This document shows positions 35,717 to 44,805 of a stretch of 64,000 nucleotides of DNA, in pieces; the first letter of the stretch is position 1, and the number at the start of each line of letters is the position of its first letter. The stretch is taken from contig NZ_QMDI01000002.1 in NCBI RefSeq assembly GCF_003336755.1, positions 806,001-870,000 of the forward strand. The letters run 5' to 3'. A model generated the notes under the pieces. It was not told the origin of the DNA and searched no databases. It saw only the letters and a program-made list of their open reading frames with translations. Source of the stretch: Elioraea thermophila (ex Habib et al. 2022). Its GTDB lineage: Bacteria > Pseudomonadota > Alphaproteobacteria > Acetobacterales > Acetobacteraceae. The position numbers and the translations under genes are program-made.

Positions 35717-37039
35717 TCAAGCCGGCTCCGCCCGAATGGCGCGATCGAGCGTCTCAACCATGCGGTCGATGTGCGGGCGATCGACGATGAGCGGCGGAGA
35801 AAGCGCGACCGTATCGGCAGTGACACGAACGAGCAGGCCCCCCTCGAAGCAGCGCTGCAGCACCGCCGCCCCGCGCTCGCCGGGCCGCCCTTCGCGCGGC
35901 GCGAGCTCGACCCCCGCGATGATGCCGATGTCGCGCACATCCACCACGCCGGGTGCTGTGTCGAGCTCGTGCACGCGCGCGCGCCAGTAGGGCTCGAGGT
36001 CGCGCGCCCGCCCGGGCAAGTCCTCCTCGCGGTGGATGGCGATCGCCGCGATCGCCGCCGCGCAGGCGAGCGGATGACCGGAGTAGGTGTAGCCGTGAAA
36101 CAGCTCGATCCCCGCCGGCGCGCCGTGCACGATGGTGTCGTGGATCTCGGCGGTCACCGCCACCGCACCCATCGGCACCGCCGCGTTGGTCAGGCCCTTG
36201 GCCATGGTCAGGATGTCCGGCTTGATGCCGAAACGATCCGCCGCGAAGGGCGCGCCGAGGCGCGAGAAGCCGGTGATCACCTCGTCGAAGATGAGCAGGA
36301 TGCCGTGCCTCGTGCAAAGTTCGCGCAGCCGCTGCAGATAGCCGCGCGGCGGGACGAGGACGCCCGTCGAGCCGGCGACGGGTTCGACGATGACGGCGGC
36401 GATGGTGTCGCCGTGCAGCCGCACGAGGTCCTCGAGCGCATCCGCAAGATGGGCGCCGTGTTCGGGTTCACCGCGGGCGAAACGGTTCGTCTGCGGAAGA
36501 TGCGTGTGCGGCAAATGGTCGACGAAGGGAAGCTGGGCGCCGAACTGGCGTCGGTTGGCGACGATGCCCCCCACACTCATGCCCCCGAAGCCGGAGCCGT
36601 GATAGCCGCGCTCGCGCCCGATCAGCCGCACGCGCTGCCCCTCGCCGCGCGCGCGATGGTAGGCGAGCGCGATCTTCAGCGCGGTGTCCGCCGCCTCGCT
36701 TCCCGAGTTGGTCCAGAACACGTGCGGCAGGTGGTCGGGCAGGAAGGCGACGAGCGCGTTGGCCGCCTCGAAAGCGATCGGGTGGCCCATCTGGAAGGTC
36801 GGCGCGAAGTCCATCGCGTCCGCCTGGCGCTTGATCGCCTCCGCGATCTCGCGTCGGCCGTGACCGGCGTTCACGCACCAGAGCCCCGCCGTGCCGTCGA
36901 GGATCTCGCGGCCTTCGGGGGTGTAGTAATGCATCCCCTCCGCACGCGCGAGCAGGCGCGGATTGGCCTTGAAGGCCCGGTTGGCGGTGAACGGCATCCA
37001 GAAGGCGGAGAGGTCGTTCGGACGGAAGGAGACGGTCAT
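35717..37039 (-). CDS. Class III aminotransferase, beta-alanine/omega-amino acid:pyruvate type
   Basis: A 440-residue PLP enzyme transferring an omega-amino group (beta-alanine, taurine or a similar amine) to pyruvate. Seen are FWMPFTANRAFK at the N terminus, WTNSGSEAADTALK near 118-131 (phosphate-binding), GYHGSGFGGMSVGG, FDEVITGFSRLG, and the PLP-lysine region TMAKGLTNAAVPMG. The start at 37039 follows GGAGGG, and the mature length is typical of the family. It is followed directly by the degenerate sensor gene. The divergent GST gene starts 123 bp away. The amine substrate cannot be fixed from sequence. Confidence 0.9.
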   Translation of the reverse strand: MTVSFRPNDLSAFWMPFTANRAFKANPRLLARAEGMHYYTPEGREILDGTAGLWCVNAGHGRREIAEAIKRQADAMDFAPTFQMGHPIAFEAANALVAFLPDHLPHVFWTNSGSEAADTALKIALAYHRARGEGQRVRLIGRERGYHGSGFGGMSVGGIVANRRQFGAQLPFVDHLPHTHLPQTNRFARGEPEHGAHLADALEDLVRLHGDTIAAVIVEPVAGSTGVLVPPRGYLQRLRELCTRHGILLIFDEVITGFSRLGAPFAADRFGIKPDILTMAKGLTNAAVPMGAVAVTAEIHDTIVHGAPAGIELFHGYTYSGHPLACAAAIAAIAIHREEDLPGRARDLEPYWRARVHELDTAPGVVDVRDIGIIAGVELAPREGRPGERGAAVLQRCFEGGLLVRVTADTVALSPPLIVDRPHIDRMVETLDRAIRAEPA

Positions 37040-37162
37040 CGCGGGCCCTCCGGGGTGTGGGTGCACCGTGCCACTCGCGCCCCGCCGCGGCAAGGGCGAG
37101 CGGGCTGGCAGGACAGGGGCTTCCGTGGCAGGGTCCGTCCGCTTCTGACGGAGATGCCCTGA

Positions 37163-37840
37163 ATGGCGGATGGCACGCTCTGGATCGGCACGCGCACCTT
37201 CTCCTCGTGGTCCTTGCGCGGTTGGCTTGCGGTGCGGCTCGCCGGGCTCGCCGTGGAGGAGGTGGTGATCCCGCTCGATCAGCCGGAGACGAAGGCGCGC
37301 CTCGCCGAGGTGTCGCCCTCGGGCATGGTGCCGTGTCTTTCGTATCGCGGCGCGCTGGTGTGGGACAGTCTCGCCATCGCCGAGTTCTGCGCCGAACTCG
37401 CCCCCGGGCTGTGGCCATCGGAGCTGCGGGCGCGGGCCCATGCGCGGTCGATCGTGGCGGAAATGCACGCGGGTTTCCGCGGGCTTCGGTCCGCCATGTG
37501 GATGAATCTCGATTCCCGTTTCGCCGAACAGGCTGCCGGCAAACAACGCACCCCGGAGGCGCTCGCCGACATCGCCCGCATCGAGACGATCTGGCGCACG
37601 ACGCGCGCGCGCTTCGGCGACGGTGGCCCCTTCCTGTTCGGCGAGCGCTTCACGCTGGCCGATGCGTTCTACGCCCCGGTGGTGACGCGCTTCGCCACCT
37701 GGCGCCCCGAACTTGCCGAAGAGAGCCGGGCCTATGTGCGCGCCGTGCTCGATCACCCGCTGATGCGCGACTGGTACGCGGCGGCGGCGGCGGAACCACC
37801 GGCATGGAAGACCACCAAGTACATGACGGTTCCGCAATGA
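37163..37840 (+). CDS. Glutathione S-transferase family protein
   Basis: A 225-residue protein with an N-terminal thioredoxin-like domain (LWIGTRTFSSWSLRGWLAVRL, with the SSWS motif at the expected catalytic Ser; SGMVPCL cis-Pro; DSLAIAEF glutathione-binding) and an all-helical C-terminal domain ending in the WYAAAAAEP segment. It resembles the maleylacetoacetate-isomerase-like/yfcF group of bacterial GSTs. The substrate is unknown. The stop overlaps the ATG of the VOC protein by 4 bp, so both are made from one transcript. Confidence 0.88.
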   Translation: MADGTLWIGTRTFSSWSLRGWLAVRLAGLAVEEVVIPLDQPETKARLAEVSPSGMVPCLSYRGALVWDSLAIAEFCAELAPGLWPSELRARAHARSIVAEMHAGFRGLRSAMWMNLDSRFAEQAAGKQRTPEALADIARIETIWRTTRARFGDGGPFLFGERFTLADAFYAPVVTRFATWRPELAEESRAYVRAVLDHPLMRDWYAAAAAEPPAWKTTKYMTVPQ

Positions 37841-38652
37841 GCGCGTCGTCGCTCGACCATGTCGGTCTCGCCTGCCGCGACCTCGACCGCACCGCCGCGC
37901 TCTACGAGCGCTTGGGCTTCTCGCTGACGCCGCGCGCCGCCCATTACGCACCAGGCCCCTCAGGCACGGCCGAACCGACGGGCACCGGCAACCGCTGCGC
38001 GATGTTGCGGGAGGGCTATCTCGAACTGATCGCGCAGATCGACCCCGCCCGACCATCCGCCACCCTCGCCGGCATGCTCGCCCGCTACGAGGGGCTGCAC
38101 ATCGTCGCCTTCGGCATCGACGATGAGCGGGCGGAACTGGCGCGGCTGCGTGACGCCGGTGCGGCGATCGACGGCGTCGCCTGGCTCGAACGGCCGATCG
38201 CCCTCGACGGCCGGACGGAAACGGCGCGATTCGCCAGGCTTCCGCTGCCGGACGCGCCGGAAGGACGTCTGCAGCTCATCCGCCACCTGACGCCGGAACT
38301 GCTGTGGCGGGATGACCTTCTCTCCCACGCCAACCGCGTCGTCGCACTGGAGGAGGTGGTGTTCGTGGTGGCCGACCCGGCAGAAACGATCGCGCGGCTC
38401 GCGCGTCTGACCGGCATGGCGGCGCGCGATGGGGTGATCGCGCTTCCGCGCGGGCGCGTGCGGGTGGTGCGCGGCGAGCCCTTCCCCGGCGTTGCCGCTT
38501 CCACCGTTCCCTGGATCGCTGGCGTGGTGTTGCGGACGGAGGACGGCGGGGCGGCGATCCGTCGTCTCGCCGCAGGATCGGGGCGGGAGACCGAGCTTGG
38601 TTTTCTCCTGCCGCCCGATCAGGCGGGCGGGGCTGCGCTCCTGTTCGTCTGA
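37837..38652 (+). CDS. VOC family (glyoxalase-like) protein
   Basis: A 271-residue protein with an N-terminal vicinal-oxygen-chelate module (LDHVGLACRDLDRTAALYERLGF, metal His at residue 8) and a second, weaker VOC-like half (VVALEEVVFVVADPAETIARLARLTG). This architecture matches the glyoxalase-like-domain group (PF13468). Such proteins bind a metal and act on small oxygenated or thiol-linked substrates; none can be named here. It is coupled to the upstream GST gene and lies 3 bp before the FkbM gene. Confidence 0.85.
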   Translation: MSASSLDHVGLACRDLDRTAALYERLGFSLTPRAAHYAPGPSGTAEPTGTGNRCAMLREGYLELIAQIDPARPSATLAGMLARYEGLHIVAFGIDDERAELARLRDAGAAIDGVAWLERPIALDGRTETARFARLPLPDAPEGRLQLIRHLTPELLWRDDLLSHANRVVALEEVVFVVADPAETIARLARLTGMAARDGVIALPRGRVRVVRGEPFPGVAASTVPWIAGVVLRTEDGGAAIRRLAAGSGRETELGFLLPPDQAGGAALLFV

Positions 38653-38655
38653 ACC

Positions 38656-39408
38656 ATGGTCTCGCCGGCCGTCATCGCCCGCTCCGTCGCCCTCTATCGC
38701 GGCAGCATGATCCGCCGCGCCGCGCTCATCCGCTGGTACGCGCGCTTCCTCCGCCCTGGCGACCTCGCCTTCGACATCGGCGCGCATGTCGGCGACCGCA
38801 CGGAGGCGTTCCGTCGCCTCGGCGCACGCGTCGTCGCCGTCGAACCACAGCCGGCACTCGCGCGCTTCCTGCGCGCCCGCTTCGCGCGAGACCGCAGCGT
38901 GGCGGTGGTGGAGGCGGCGGTCGGTGCATCGCCAGGGCGGATCGTTCTTCATCTCAACGAAGCGAACCCGACGGTCTCCACCGCCTCGGTCGATTTCGTC
39001 CACGCGGCGGACGGTGCACCGGGCTGGGAAGGCCAAGCCTGGACGCGGCGGACGAGCGTGCGCGGCACCACCCTCGCGGCACTCGCCGCCCGGTTCGGTC
39101 GTCCGAACTTCGTCAAGATCGACGTCGAAGGCTTCGAGGACGCCGCCCTCGCCGGGCTCGACCTCGCCCCGCACGCCCTCTCCGTCGAGTTCACCACGAT
39201 CGCGCGCGCGGTCGCGCACCGGGCACTCGACCGCCTCGCCGCCCTCGGCTACGCCCGCTTCAACGCCTCGCTCGGCGAGAGCCTCGCTTACGTCTTCCCC
39301 GGACCTGTCGATACCGGAACGTTGCGTCGATGGCTCGATGGCCTGCCGGCGGCAGCGAATTCCGGCGACCTCTATGCCGCCCGCACCGCCCGTCCGGTCG
39401 CCGGCTGA
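38656..39408 (+). CDS. FkbM family SAM-dependent methyltransferase
   Basis: A 250-residue Rossmann-fold methyltransferase. Motif I is AFDIGAHVGDRTEAFRRLGA near residues 38-57, the acidic SAM-ribose residue is in VVAVEPQPAL, and the FkbM signature FVKIDVEGFEDAAL is near 153-166. Family members O-methylate sugars or secondary metabolites. It is the third gene of a GST-VOC-FkbM run. Its last 37 bp overlap the 3' end of mdoH on the other strand. Substrate unknown. Confidence 0.88.
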   Translation: MVSPAVIARSVALYRGSMIRRAALIRWYARFLRPGDLAFDIGAHVGDRTEAFRRLGARVVAVEPQPALARFLRARFARDRSVAVVEAAVGASPGRIVLHLNEANPTVSTASVDFVHAADGAPGWEGQAWTRRTSVRGTTLAALAARFGRPNFVKIDVEGFEDAALAGLDLAPHALSVEFTTIARAVAHRALDRLAALGYARFNASLGESLAYVFPGPVDTGTLRRWLDGLPAAANSGDLYAARTARPVAG

Positions 39409-41090
39409 ACAAGGGGCGGGAAGGGCGAGGCCGGGTCGAACTCCTCCGGGACCGCGCAGAGACCACGCTTGGCGAGGAGGCGGCCGAGGCGTGGGTCCGC
39501 GGTGACCACGCAAAACGGGATCGCGACCGCGGCACCGGCGAGCAGGGGTAGGGCCCACAGGAACGCGGTGACAGAGGCTGCAGCGAGCGCTGCGAGGAGC
39601 CCGATGCCGATCAGCGCGTGCCACCAGAGCGCGCGCACGGCATCGGCGAGCGGCACCGAACGGTCCTCGCGCGCCTGCGGTGCCCAGCCGATCCGTCTGC
39701 CGAAGACCATCGCCGCCATCGCCGCCGTCTGGTTGATCGCCGAGATCGGCAGCAGCAGGAGGTAAAAGACGAACTCGAGGGCGACCGAGAGCGCAAAGCG
39801 CGGCCCCCCGCCCCAGGCGCGCAAGGACGTCGGTTTCAGTGCGACCTCGAGCGCACCGAGCAGCTTCGGCGCGAAGAAAAGGAGCGCGAACAGCGCGGTC
39901 GCGACGAGGCCGTGCGGAGCGGACACCGCGGCGGCAGCGGCGGCATCGTGCGCGTTGATCAGCGCGAGGAGAGCGATCGCGCACACGATGGGCGAGAAGA
40001 GGAAGAGCAGGATGGCGAGCACGAGCTGCACCCGGCCCATCGGTCGGAACAGCGGCAGGCGCAGCAGCGCAAAATACTGCAGGTTGCCGGCCATCCACCG
40101 CAGGTCGCGCGCGAGGAAGTCGGGCAAGGTCGGCGGGTTCGCCTCGTAGGACCCCTGTTCCAGCGGGTCGAGCCGCACCTCCCAGCCGGCACCGCGCAGC
40201 AGCGCCGCCTCCACCTGGTCGTGGCTCAGAATGCGGGCGCCGGAGGGGAGCGTGGGCAACTCGGCGTGCTCGCGGAAGGCAGCGATGCGGACGATGGCAT
40301 TGTGGCCCCAATACGGCCCGTCCGGCCCCTGCCACCAGGCGATGCCGGCGGCGTAGGTGCGCATCCCGTGGCGCATGCCGAACTGAAAGAGGCGCGGAAA
40401 GGGCGACAGGGCGGGGCGGGCGACGATCAGGGTCTGGATCAAGGCCACGCGCGGATTCGCCTGCAGCAGTCGCACCAGGCGAAGCACGCAGTCGGCCGTC
40501 ATCACCGAGTCCGCGTCGAGCACCACCATCGCCTCGAACCCCGCAGCACGGTGGCGCACGAACTCCATCACGTTGCCGGCCTTGAACCCTTCATTGCGTT
40601 CCCGTCGGCGGTAGAGAAGCCGCAGGCCGTCGGGCAGGCTCGCGCGGAATGCCATCACCGCCCGTTCCTCCTCTTCGGCGTGCGCCGCGTCCTGCGTGTC
40701 GGACAGCACGGCCAGCGCGAAACGCTGCGCAAGGCCCCGCGCCGCGAGGTCCTCGAGCAGGGGGCGCTGTCGGGCGAGCACCGCCGCGGTGTCCTCGTTG
40801 CGGATGCAGAGCACGAGCGCGGTGTCGATCGTGATCGGGGCCGTTTCGTCGAACACCACCTCCGGCCATACTGCGCGCAAGGGATCGCCCCGCCGCATCA
40901 GCACGACGAAACCGACCAGGGCCGAGGCGCCGAGATTGGCGACCCAGGGCGCGATCAGGCAAGCGAGGGCGAGGATCCCGGCTTCCGCCACCGTCCAGCC
41001 ACCCTCGGCGAGAGCACGGGCGAGCAGCGCGAGCGGGATGGCGGCCAGAACGACGACGAAGCAGAGATAGGCGAGGCGTCGCGCAACCAT
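39372..41090 (-). CDS. mdoH: Glucans biosynthesis glucosyltransferase H
   Basis: OpgH/MdoH-type inner-membrane glucosyltransferase (572 residues) that makes the backbone of osmoregulated periplasmic glucans from UDP-glucose. Two N-terminal helices (residues 5-23 and 35-65) precede the GT2 catalytic domain with VVLDADSVMT (DxD) near 192-201, HDQVEAA, and RDLRWMAGNLQY. Four or more C-terminal helices follow. Shorter than the ~700-850 residues of enterobacterial MdoH, mainly at the termini. The expected partner mdoG is not adjacent; upstream is tctA (33 bp). The 3' end overlaps fkbM. Confidence 0.88.
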   Translation of the reverse strand: MVARRLAYLCFVVVLAAIPLALLARALAEGGWTVAEAGILALACLIAPWVANLGASALVGFVVLMRRGDPLRAVWPEVVFDETAPITIDTALVLCIRNEDTAAVLARQRPLLEDLAARGLAQRFALAVLSDTQDAAHAEEEERAVMAFRASLPDGLRLLYRRRERNEGFKAGNVMEFVRHRAAGFEAMVVLDADSVMTADCVLRLVRLLQANPRVALIQTLIVARPALSPFPRLFQFGMRHGMRTYAAGIAWWQGPDGPYWGHNAIVRIAAFREHAELPTLPSGARILSHDQVEAALLRGAGWEVRLDPLEQGSYEANPPTLPDFLARDLRWMAGNLQYFALLRLPLFRPMGRVQLVLAILLFLFSPIVCAIALLALINAHDAAAAAAVSAPHGLVATALFALLFFAPKLLGALEVALKPTSLRAWGGGPRFALSVALEFVFYLLLLPISAINQTAAMAAMVFGRRIGWAPQAREDRSVPLADAVRALWWHALIGIGLLAALAAASVTAFLWALPLLAGAAVAIPFCVVTADPRLGRLLAKRGLCAVPEEFDPASPFPPLVQPATGRAVRAA

Positions 41091-41123
41091 GCCGGCACGC
41101 CTGCCAGCCGATCGTGGCGAGGA

Positions 41124-42620
41124 TCAGGCGCGGCGCCGGGAGGCGGCCATCGCGCGCAGGAGCGGCGGGGCGAGGATCAGGGCGGCGGCGATGGCAAGGA
41201 AGGAAGCCGAGATCGGCCGCGTCAGGAAGGTGGTCGGATCGCCTTGGCTGATCGTCATCGCTTGGCGGAAGGACTGCTCCGCAAGGGGGCCGAGGATCAT
41301 GCCGATGACGACGGGAGCGACCGGGAAGTCGTAACGCTTCATCAGCATGCCGAACACGCCGACGGCGTACATCACGGCGAGGTCGATGACGGAATTGGCG
41401 ACACCGTAGGCGCCGATGGTGGCGAAGACCAGGATGCCGCCGTAGAGCTGGGGGCGGGGAATGCGCAGGACGCGCACCCAGAGCCCGATCAGCGGCAAGT
41501 TCAGCACGAGCAGCATCGCATTGCCGATGTAGAGGCTCGCGATCATGCTCCACACGAGGTCGGCCTGGTTCTGGAACAGCAAGGGCCCCGGCTGGATGCC
41601 GTAGGACTGGAAGGCGGAGAGCATGATCGCCGCCGTCACCGAAGTCGGCAGGCCCAAGGTGAGCATCGGCATCAGCACACCGGCGGCGGAGGCGTTGTTG
41701 GCGGCCTCGGGCCCGGCGACACCTTCGATGGCGCCGCGGCCGAACTCCTCCGGCCGGCGCGACAGTTTGCGCTCGACGTAATACGAAAAGAACGTCGGGA
41801 GCTCGGCACCGCCTGCCGGAATGGCGCCGAAGGGAAAGCCGATCAAGGCGCCCCTCAGCCACGCCTTCCAGGAGCGGGCGAAATCCTCGCGCGTGAGCCA
41901 AATCGAACCGGAGAGGGGCAGCAGTTCGTCCTCGCCGTAGCGATGGCGCGCGGCGAGATGCAGCGTCTCGGCCACCGCAAAGAGCCCGACCGCGACGATC
42001 GTCACCTCGATGCCGTCGAGAAGCTCGATCAAGCCGAAGGTGAAGCGCGGCTGGCCGGTCTGCAGATCGACGCCGACGATGCCGAGCACGAGGCCGAGAA
42101 ACAGCATGGCGAGCCCGCGCACCGCCGAAGAGCCGAGCACGGCGGAGACCGCGACGAAGGCGATCACCATCAGCGAGAAATACTCGGCGGGCCCGAGCTT
42201 CAGCGCGAGTTCGACCACCACGGGGGCGAAGAAGGTGAGTGCGGCCGTGGCAATGGTTCCGGCAACGAAACTGCCGATCGCGGCGGTGGCGAGAGCGGGC
42301 CCCGCCCGACCGCGCTTCGCCATCTGGAAGCCCTCGAGGGCGGTGATGATGGTGGCACTCTCGCCCGGCGTGTTGAGCAGGATCGAGGTGGTCGAGCCGC
42401 CATACATCGCGCCGTAGTAGACGCCGGCGAACAGGATGAAGGCCGCAGTCGCCGGCACCTTGAAGGTGATGGGGAGAAGGAGGGCGACGGTGAGCGCTGG
42501 CCCGATCCCCGGCAGCACGCCCACGGCCGTGCCGAGGAAACAGCCGGCGAAGGCGAACAGGAGGTTCTGCGGCGTCAGCGCCGTCGCGAAACCCCCGGCG
42601 AGCAGGGCGAGCGTCTCCAT
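41124..42620 (-). CDS. tctA: Tripartite tricarboxylate transporter large membrane subunit
   Basis: TctA (498 residues, about 11-12 membrane helices) is the permease of the TTT secondary transporter family, driving uptake of a carboxylate delivered by the TctC binding protein. The diagnostic conserved stretches are present: [17 protein letters not shown] at 35-51 and [16 protein letters not shown] at 74-89. A second [12 protein letters not shown] stretch occurs at the inverted-repeat position. It is the distal gene of the tctC-B-A set, 4 bp after tctB. The substrate is unknown; Bug receptors bind diverse carboxylates. Confidence 0.93.
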   Translation of the reverse strand: METLALLAGGFATALTPQNLLFAFAGCFLGTAVGVLPGIGPALTVALLLPITFKVPATAAFILFAGVYYGAMYGGSTTSILLNTPGESATIITALEGFQMAKRGRAGPALATAAIGSFVAGTIATAALTFFAPVVVELALKLGPAEYFSLMVIAFVAVSAVLGSSAVRGLAMLFLGLVLGIVGVDLQTGQPRFTFGLIELLDGIEVTIVAVGLFAVAETLHLAARHRYGEDELLPLSGSIWLTREDFARSWKAWLRGALIGFPFGAIPAGGAELPTFFSYYVERKLSRRPEEFGRGAIEGVAGPEAANNASAAGVLMPMLTLGLPTSVTAAIMLSAFQSYGIQPGPLLFQNQADLVWSMIASLYIGNAMLLVLNLPLIGLWVRVLRIPRPQLYGGILVFATIGAYGVANSVIDLAVMYAVGVFGMLMKRYDFPVAPVVIGMILGPLAEQSFRQAMTISQGDPTTFLTRPISASFLAIAAALILAPPLLRAMAASRRRA

Positions 42621-42624
42621 CCGC

Positions 42625-43095
42625 CTACAGGAGCCCCTCCAGCACGCCGGCCCCGATGTTCACGCCGAGCAGGCGGGCGAAACCGAGGAAGGCGGCGAGC
42701 CCGACGAGGGCGCCGATCAGCGCGTCGCGCAGGGGCCGCTGGCTGCCGAAGCCGCGCGCCGTGCAGGCGAACAGGGCGATGGCGGCGAAGACGAAGCCCA
42801 AGGTGGTGATCAGCACCGCGTTGGCGGCAAGCCCCGCCCCGACCCAGCCGAGGCTTCGCCAGTCCGCCGCCTTCTGCCGATCCACGCCGGGAAAGCCGCC
42901 GCGCAAGGCCTGCCAAAGAAGCACCACCGAGAAGACGAGCAGCCCGACGGAGGCGATCCAGGGGAACGCGGTCGGGCCAACCCGGGCGTAGATCGGCGAG
43001 ACCGGGATGGCGAGCGTCTGCCAGAGCGAAAGCAAAGCGAGCGCGACGAGCAGAAGCGCGAAGGCGAGCTCGTCCCGCCGCGGGCGCGCGCGCAC
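42625..43095 (-). CDS. tctB: Tripartite tricarboxylate transporter small membrane subunit
   Basis: TctB (156 residues) has four predicted membrane helices: [59 protein letters not shown] and [20 protein letters not shown]. The PTAFPWI segment and the cytosolic [10 protein letters not shown] stretch are typical of the family. It partners TctA and has no known catalytic residue. It is 10 bp after tctC and 4 bp before tctA. Confidence 0.88.
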   Translation of the reverse strand: MRARPRRDELAFALLLVALALLSLWQTLAIPVSPIYARVGPTAFPWIASVGLLVFSVVLLWQALRGGFPGVDRQKAADWRSLGWVGAGLAANAVLITTLGFVFAAIALFACTARGFGSQRPLRDALIGALVGLAAFLGFARLLGVNIGAGVLEGLL

Positions 43096-43105
43096 GCGAG
43101 GCCGA

Positions 43106-44086
43106 TCAGGCGAGGCCGAGATCCTTCAGCACGGCCTCGGTTTGGGCGATGTCCTCGCGCAGGAAGGCGGCAAAGGCATCGCCGGCCAGGAAGGCGTCGG
43201 TCCAGGCCCGCTGGGCGAGGATCTCCTTCCACTGCGGGGTGGCGTGCACGGCGGTGATGAGGTCGATCAGCGCTTGGCGCTGCGCGGGCGTGATGCCGGG
43301 GGCGGCGAACACGCCGCGCCAGTTGGCCGCCGTCACGTTCACGCCGAGCTCCTTCAAGGTGGGAATGTCGGTGCCCGGAATACGCTCGTTGCCGGTGGTG
43401 GCGAGGGCTCTCATGCGGCCGGCCTTGATCTGTTCGGCGAACTCCGAGTAGCCGCTGATGCCGGCCGCCACCTGCCCGCCGAGGATGGCCGCCTGCGCGG
43501 GGCCGCCACCGGCGAAGGCGACGTAGGACGCCTCGCGCGGGTTGCGCCCCAAGGCCTTCAGGATCAGGCCGAGCGCGATGTGGTCCGTGCCGCCGGCCGA
43601 CCCCCCGCCCACCGGGACGGAGCCCGGGTTGGCGCGCAGCGCGGCGGCGAGCGACGCCCAGTCGCGATGCGGGCTGTTCGGCGGCACCACCACCACGCCC
43701 GCTTCCTCGGTGAGCCGCGCGATCGGCACCACGTCGCGGATGGTGATCGGGCTCTTGTTGGTGATCCCGGCGCCGACCATGACCGAGCCGCCGACGATCA
43801 GCGCATTCGGCTGGCCGCGGCGCTGGTTGACGAAACGGGGCAGGCCGACCATGCCGCCCGCACCGCCCACGTTCTCGAACTGGAAGCTGCCGACGAGCCC
43901 TGCCGCGCGCGCCGCCTGCTCGATCGCCCGGCCGGTCGAATCCCACCCGCCGCCGGGACCGGCGGGGATGAACATGAAGATGCTGTCGAAGCGCTGCTGG
44001 GCACGGCTGGTGCGCGGCGCCAGCATCGGCAGGGCCGCCGCGGCGGCGATGGAGGCGGCGAACAACCTGCGGCGGCGGATCATCAT
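43106..44086 (-). CDS. tctC: Bug/TctC family periplasmic substrate-binding protein
   Basis: A 326-residue binding protein of the Bug (tripartite tricarboxylate transporter receptor) family. The N-terminal leader MMIRRRRLFAASIAAAAALP has a twin-arginine pattern and ends at TSRAQ (about residue 30). Conserved ligand-site regions are FIPAGPGGGWDSTGRAIE near 38-55, ENVGGAGGMVGLPRFV, and the GGSAGGTDHIALGLIL stretch near 160. It captures an unknown carboxylate for TctAB. The ATG overlaps the upstream TIGR04282-like stop by 4 bp. Confidence 0.92.
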   Translation of the reverse strand: MMIRRRRLFAASIAAAAALPMLAPRTSRAQQRFDSIFMFIPAGPGGGWDSTGRAIEQAARAAGLVGSFQFENVGGAGGMVGLPRFVNQRRGQPNALIVGGSVMVGAGITNKSPITIRDVVPIARLTEEAGVVVVPPNSPHRDWASLAAALRANPGSVPVGGGSAGGTDHIALGLILKALGRNPREASYVAFAGGGPAQAAILGGQVAAGISGYSEFAEQIKAGRMRALATTGNERIPGTDIPTLKELGVNVTAANWRGVFAAPGITPAQRQALIDLITAVHATPQWKEILAQRAWTDAFLAGDAFAAFLREDIAQTEAVLKDLGLA

Positions 44087-44802
44087 GACACGGTATCCTC
44101 CCCTGGGTGTACGTTCTCGGACACGAGCCTAGCCCCGCCTCCGGGCGCGATCAACGCGGCGGCGGCGGCGCGCGTGCGCGGCGCGCGATCCGGCTCGGCA
44201 CCCTCCGACGCGTACAGCCGGGCGAGATCGTCGCTCGTGTCGATGTCGTAGCAGAGCGGACCATGGCGAAGAGCAACGCCCGCGCGCATTGCGGCGAGGC
44301 GCGTCGCCTCCAGCACGTCGGCACTGCTCCACGGGATGCCCGTGAACAGCGCCGGGGCCGCTCGCGAGAGCGCGATGGCCCAGTAACCGCCGTCCTCGGC
44401 GGGGCCGATCACCGCGACGTTCGGTTCGCCAGTGGCGAGGTCGAGGATCTCCCGCAAATGAGCGGGCGGCAGATGCGGCGTGTCGGTGCCGATCAGCACC
44501 ACCGGGGCGTGGCCGAGCGCGAACAGGGCCGCGAAGGCGGCCGCCATGCGCTCTCCGAGATCGCCGTCGCCTTGCGGCAGACCCGGCAGATCGACGAGCG
44601 ACGACACGCTCGCGCAATGCTCCGCTGGCGTGACGATCAGGTACGCGGGCAGGCCGCAGCGGCGCACGAGGGACGCGGTGTCCAGGAGCATCGCCGCCGC
44701 CAACTGCGCGGCCGCCTTCGCACCGAACGCGGCGGCCAGCCGCGTCTTGGCCAGACCCGGCACAGGCGCCTTGGCCAGGACGCCGATCGCCGGCCCGTGC
44801 AT
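44083..44802 (-). CDS. TIGR04282-like (DUF2064) nucleotidyltransferase-fold protein
   Basis: A 239-residue protein with a GT-A/nucleotidyltransferase fold. The N-terminal motif GVLAKAPVPGLAKTRLAAAFG and the LIGTDTPHLPPAHL metal-binding segment are diagnostic of the TIGR04282 group, named for proposed arsenosugar biosynthesis. The C-terminal RLYASEGAEPDRAPRTR region is less conserved. Normally paired with a TIGR04283 protein, which here is 33 kb away (10709-11368). It starts 3 bp after the amidase stop and overlaps tctC, so it is embedded in a transport/catabolic run rather than an arsenic locus. Confidence 0.85.
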   Translation of the reverse strand: MHGPAIGVLAKAPVPGLAKTRLAAAFGAKAAAQLAAAMLLDTASLVRRCGLPAYLIVTPAEHCASVSSLVDLPGLPQGDGDLGERMAAAFAALFALGHAPVVLIGTDTPHLPPAHLREILDLATGEPNVAVIGPAEDGGYWAIALSRAAPALFTGIPWSSADVLEATRLAAMRAGVALRHGPLCYDIDTSDDLARLYASEGAEPDRAPRTRAAAAALIAPGGGARLVSENVHPGEDTVS

Positions 44803-44805
44803 GGG

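Noticed and set aside
39618-42809. Very long plus-strand open frame (over 1000 codons) across mdoH, tctA and tctB
   Set aside because: It is antisense to well-recognised genes, rich in Arg/Gly/His with no family pattern. High GC leaves antisense frames open.
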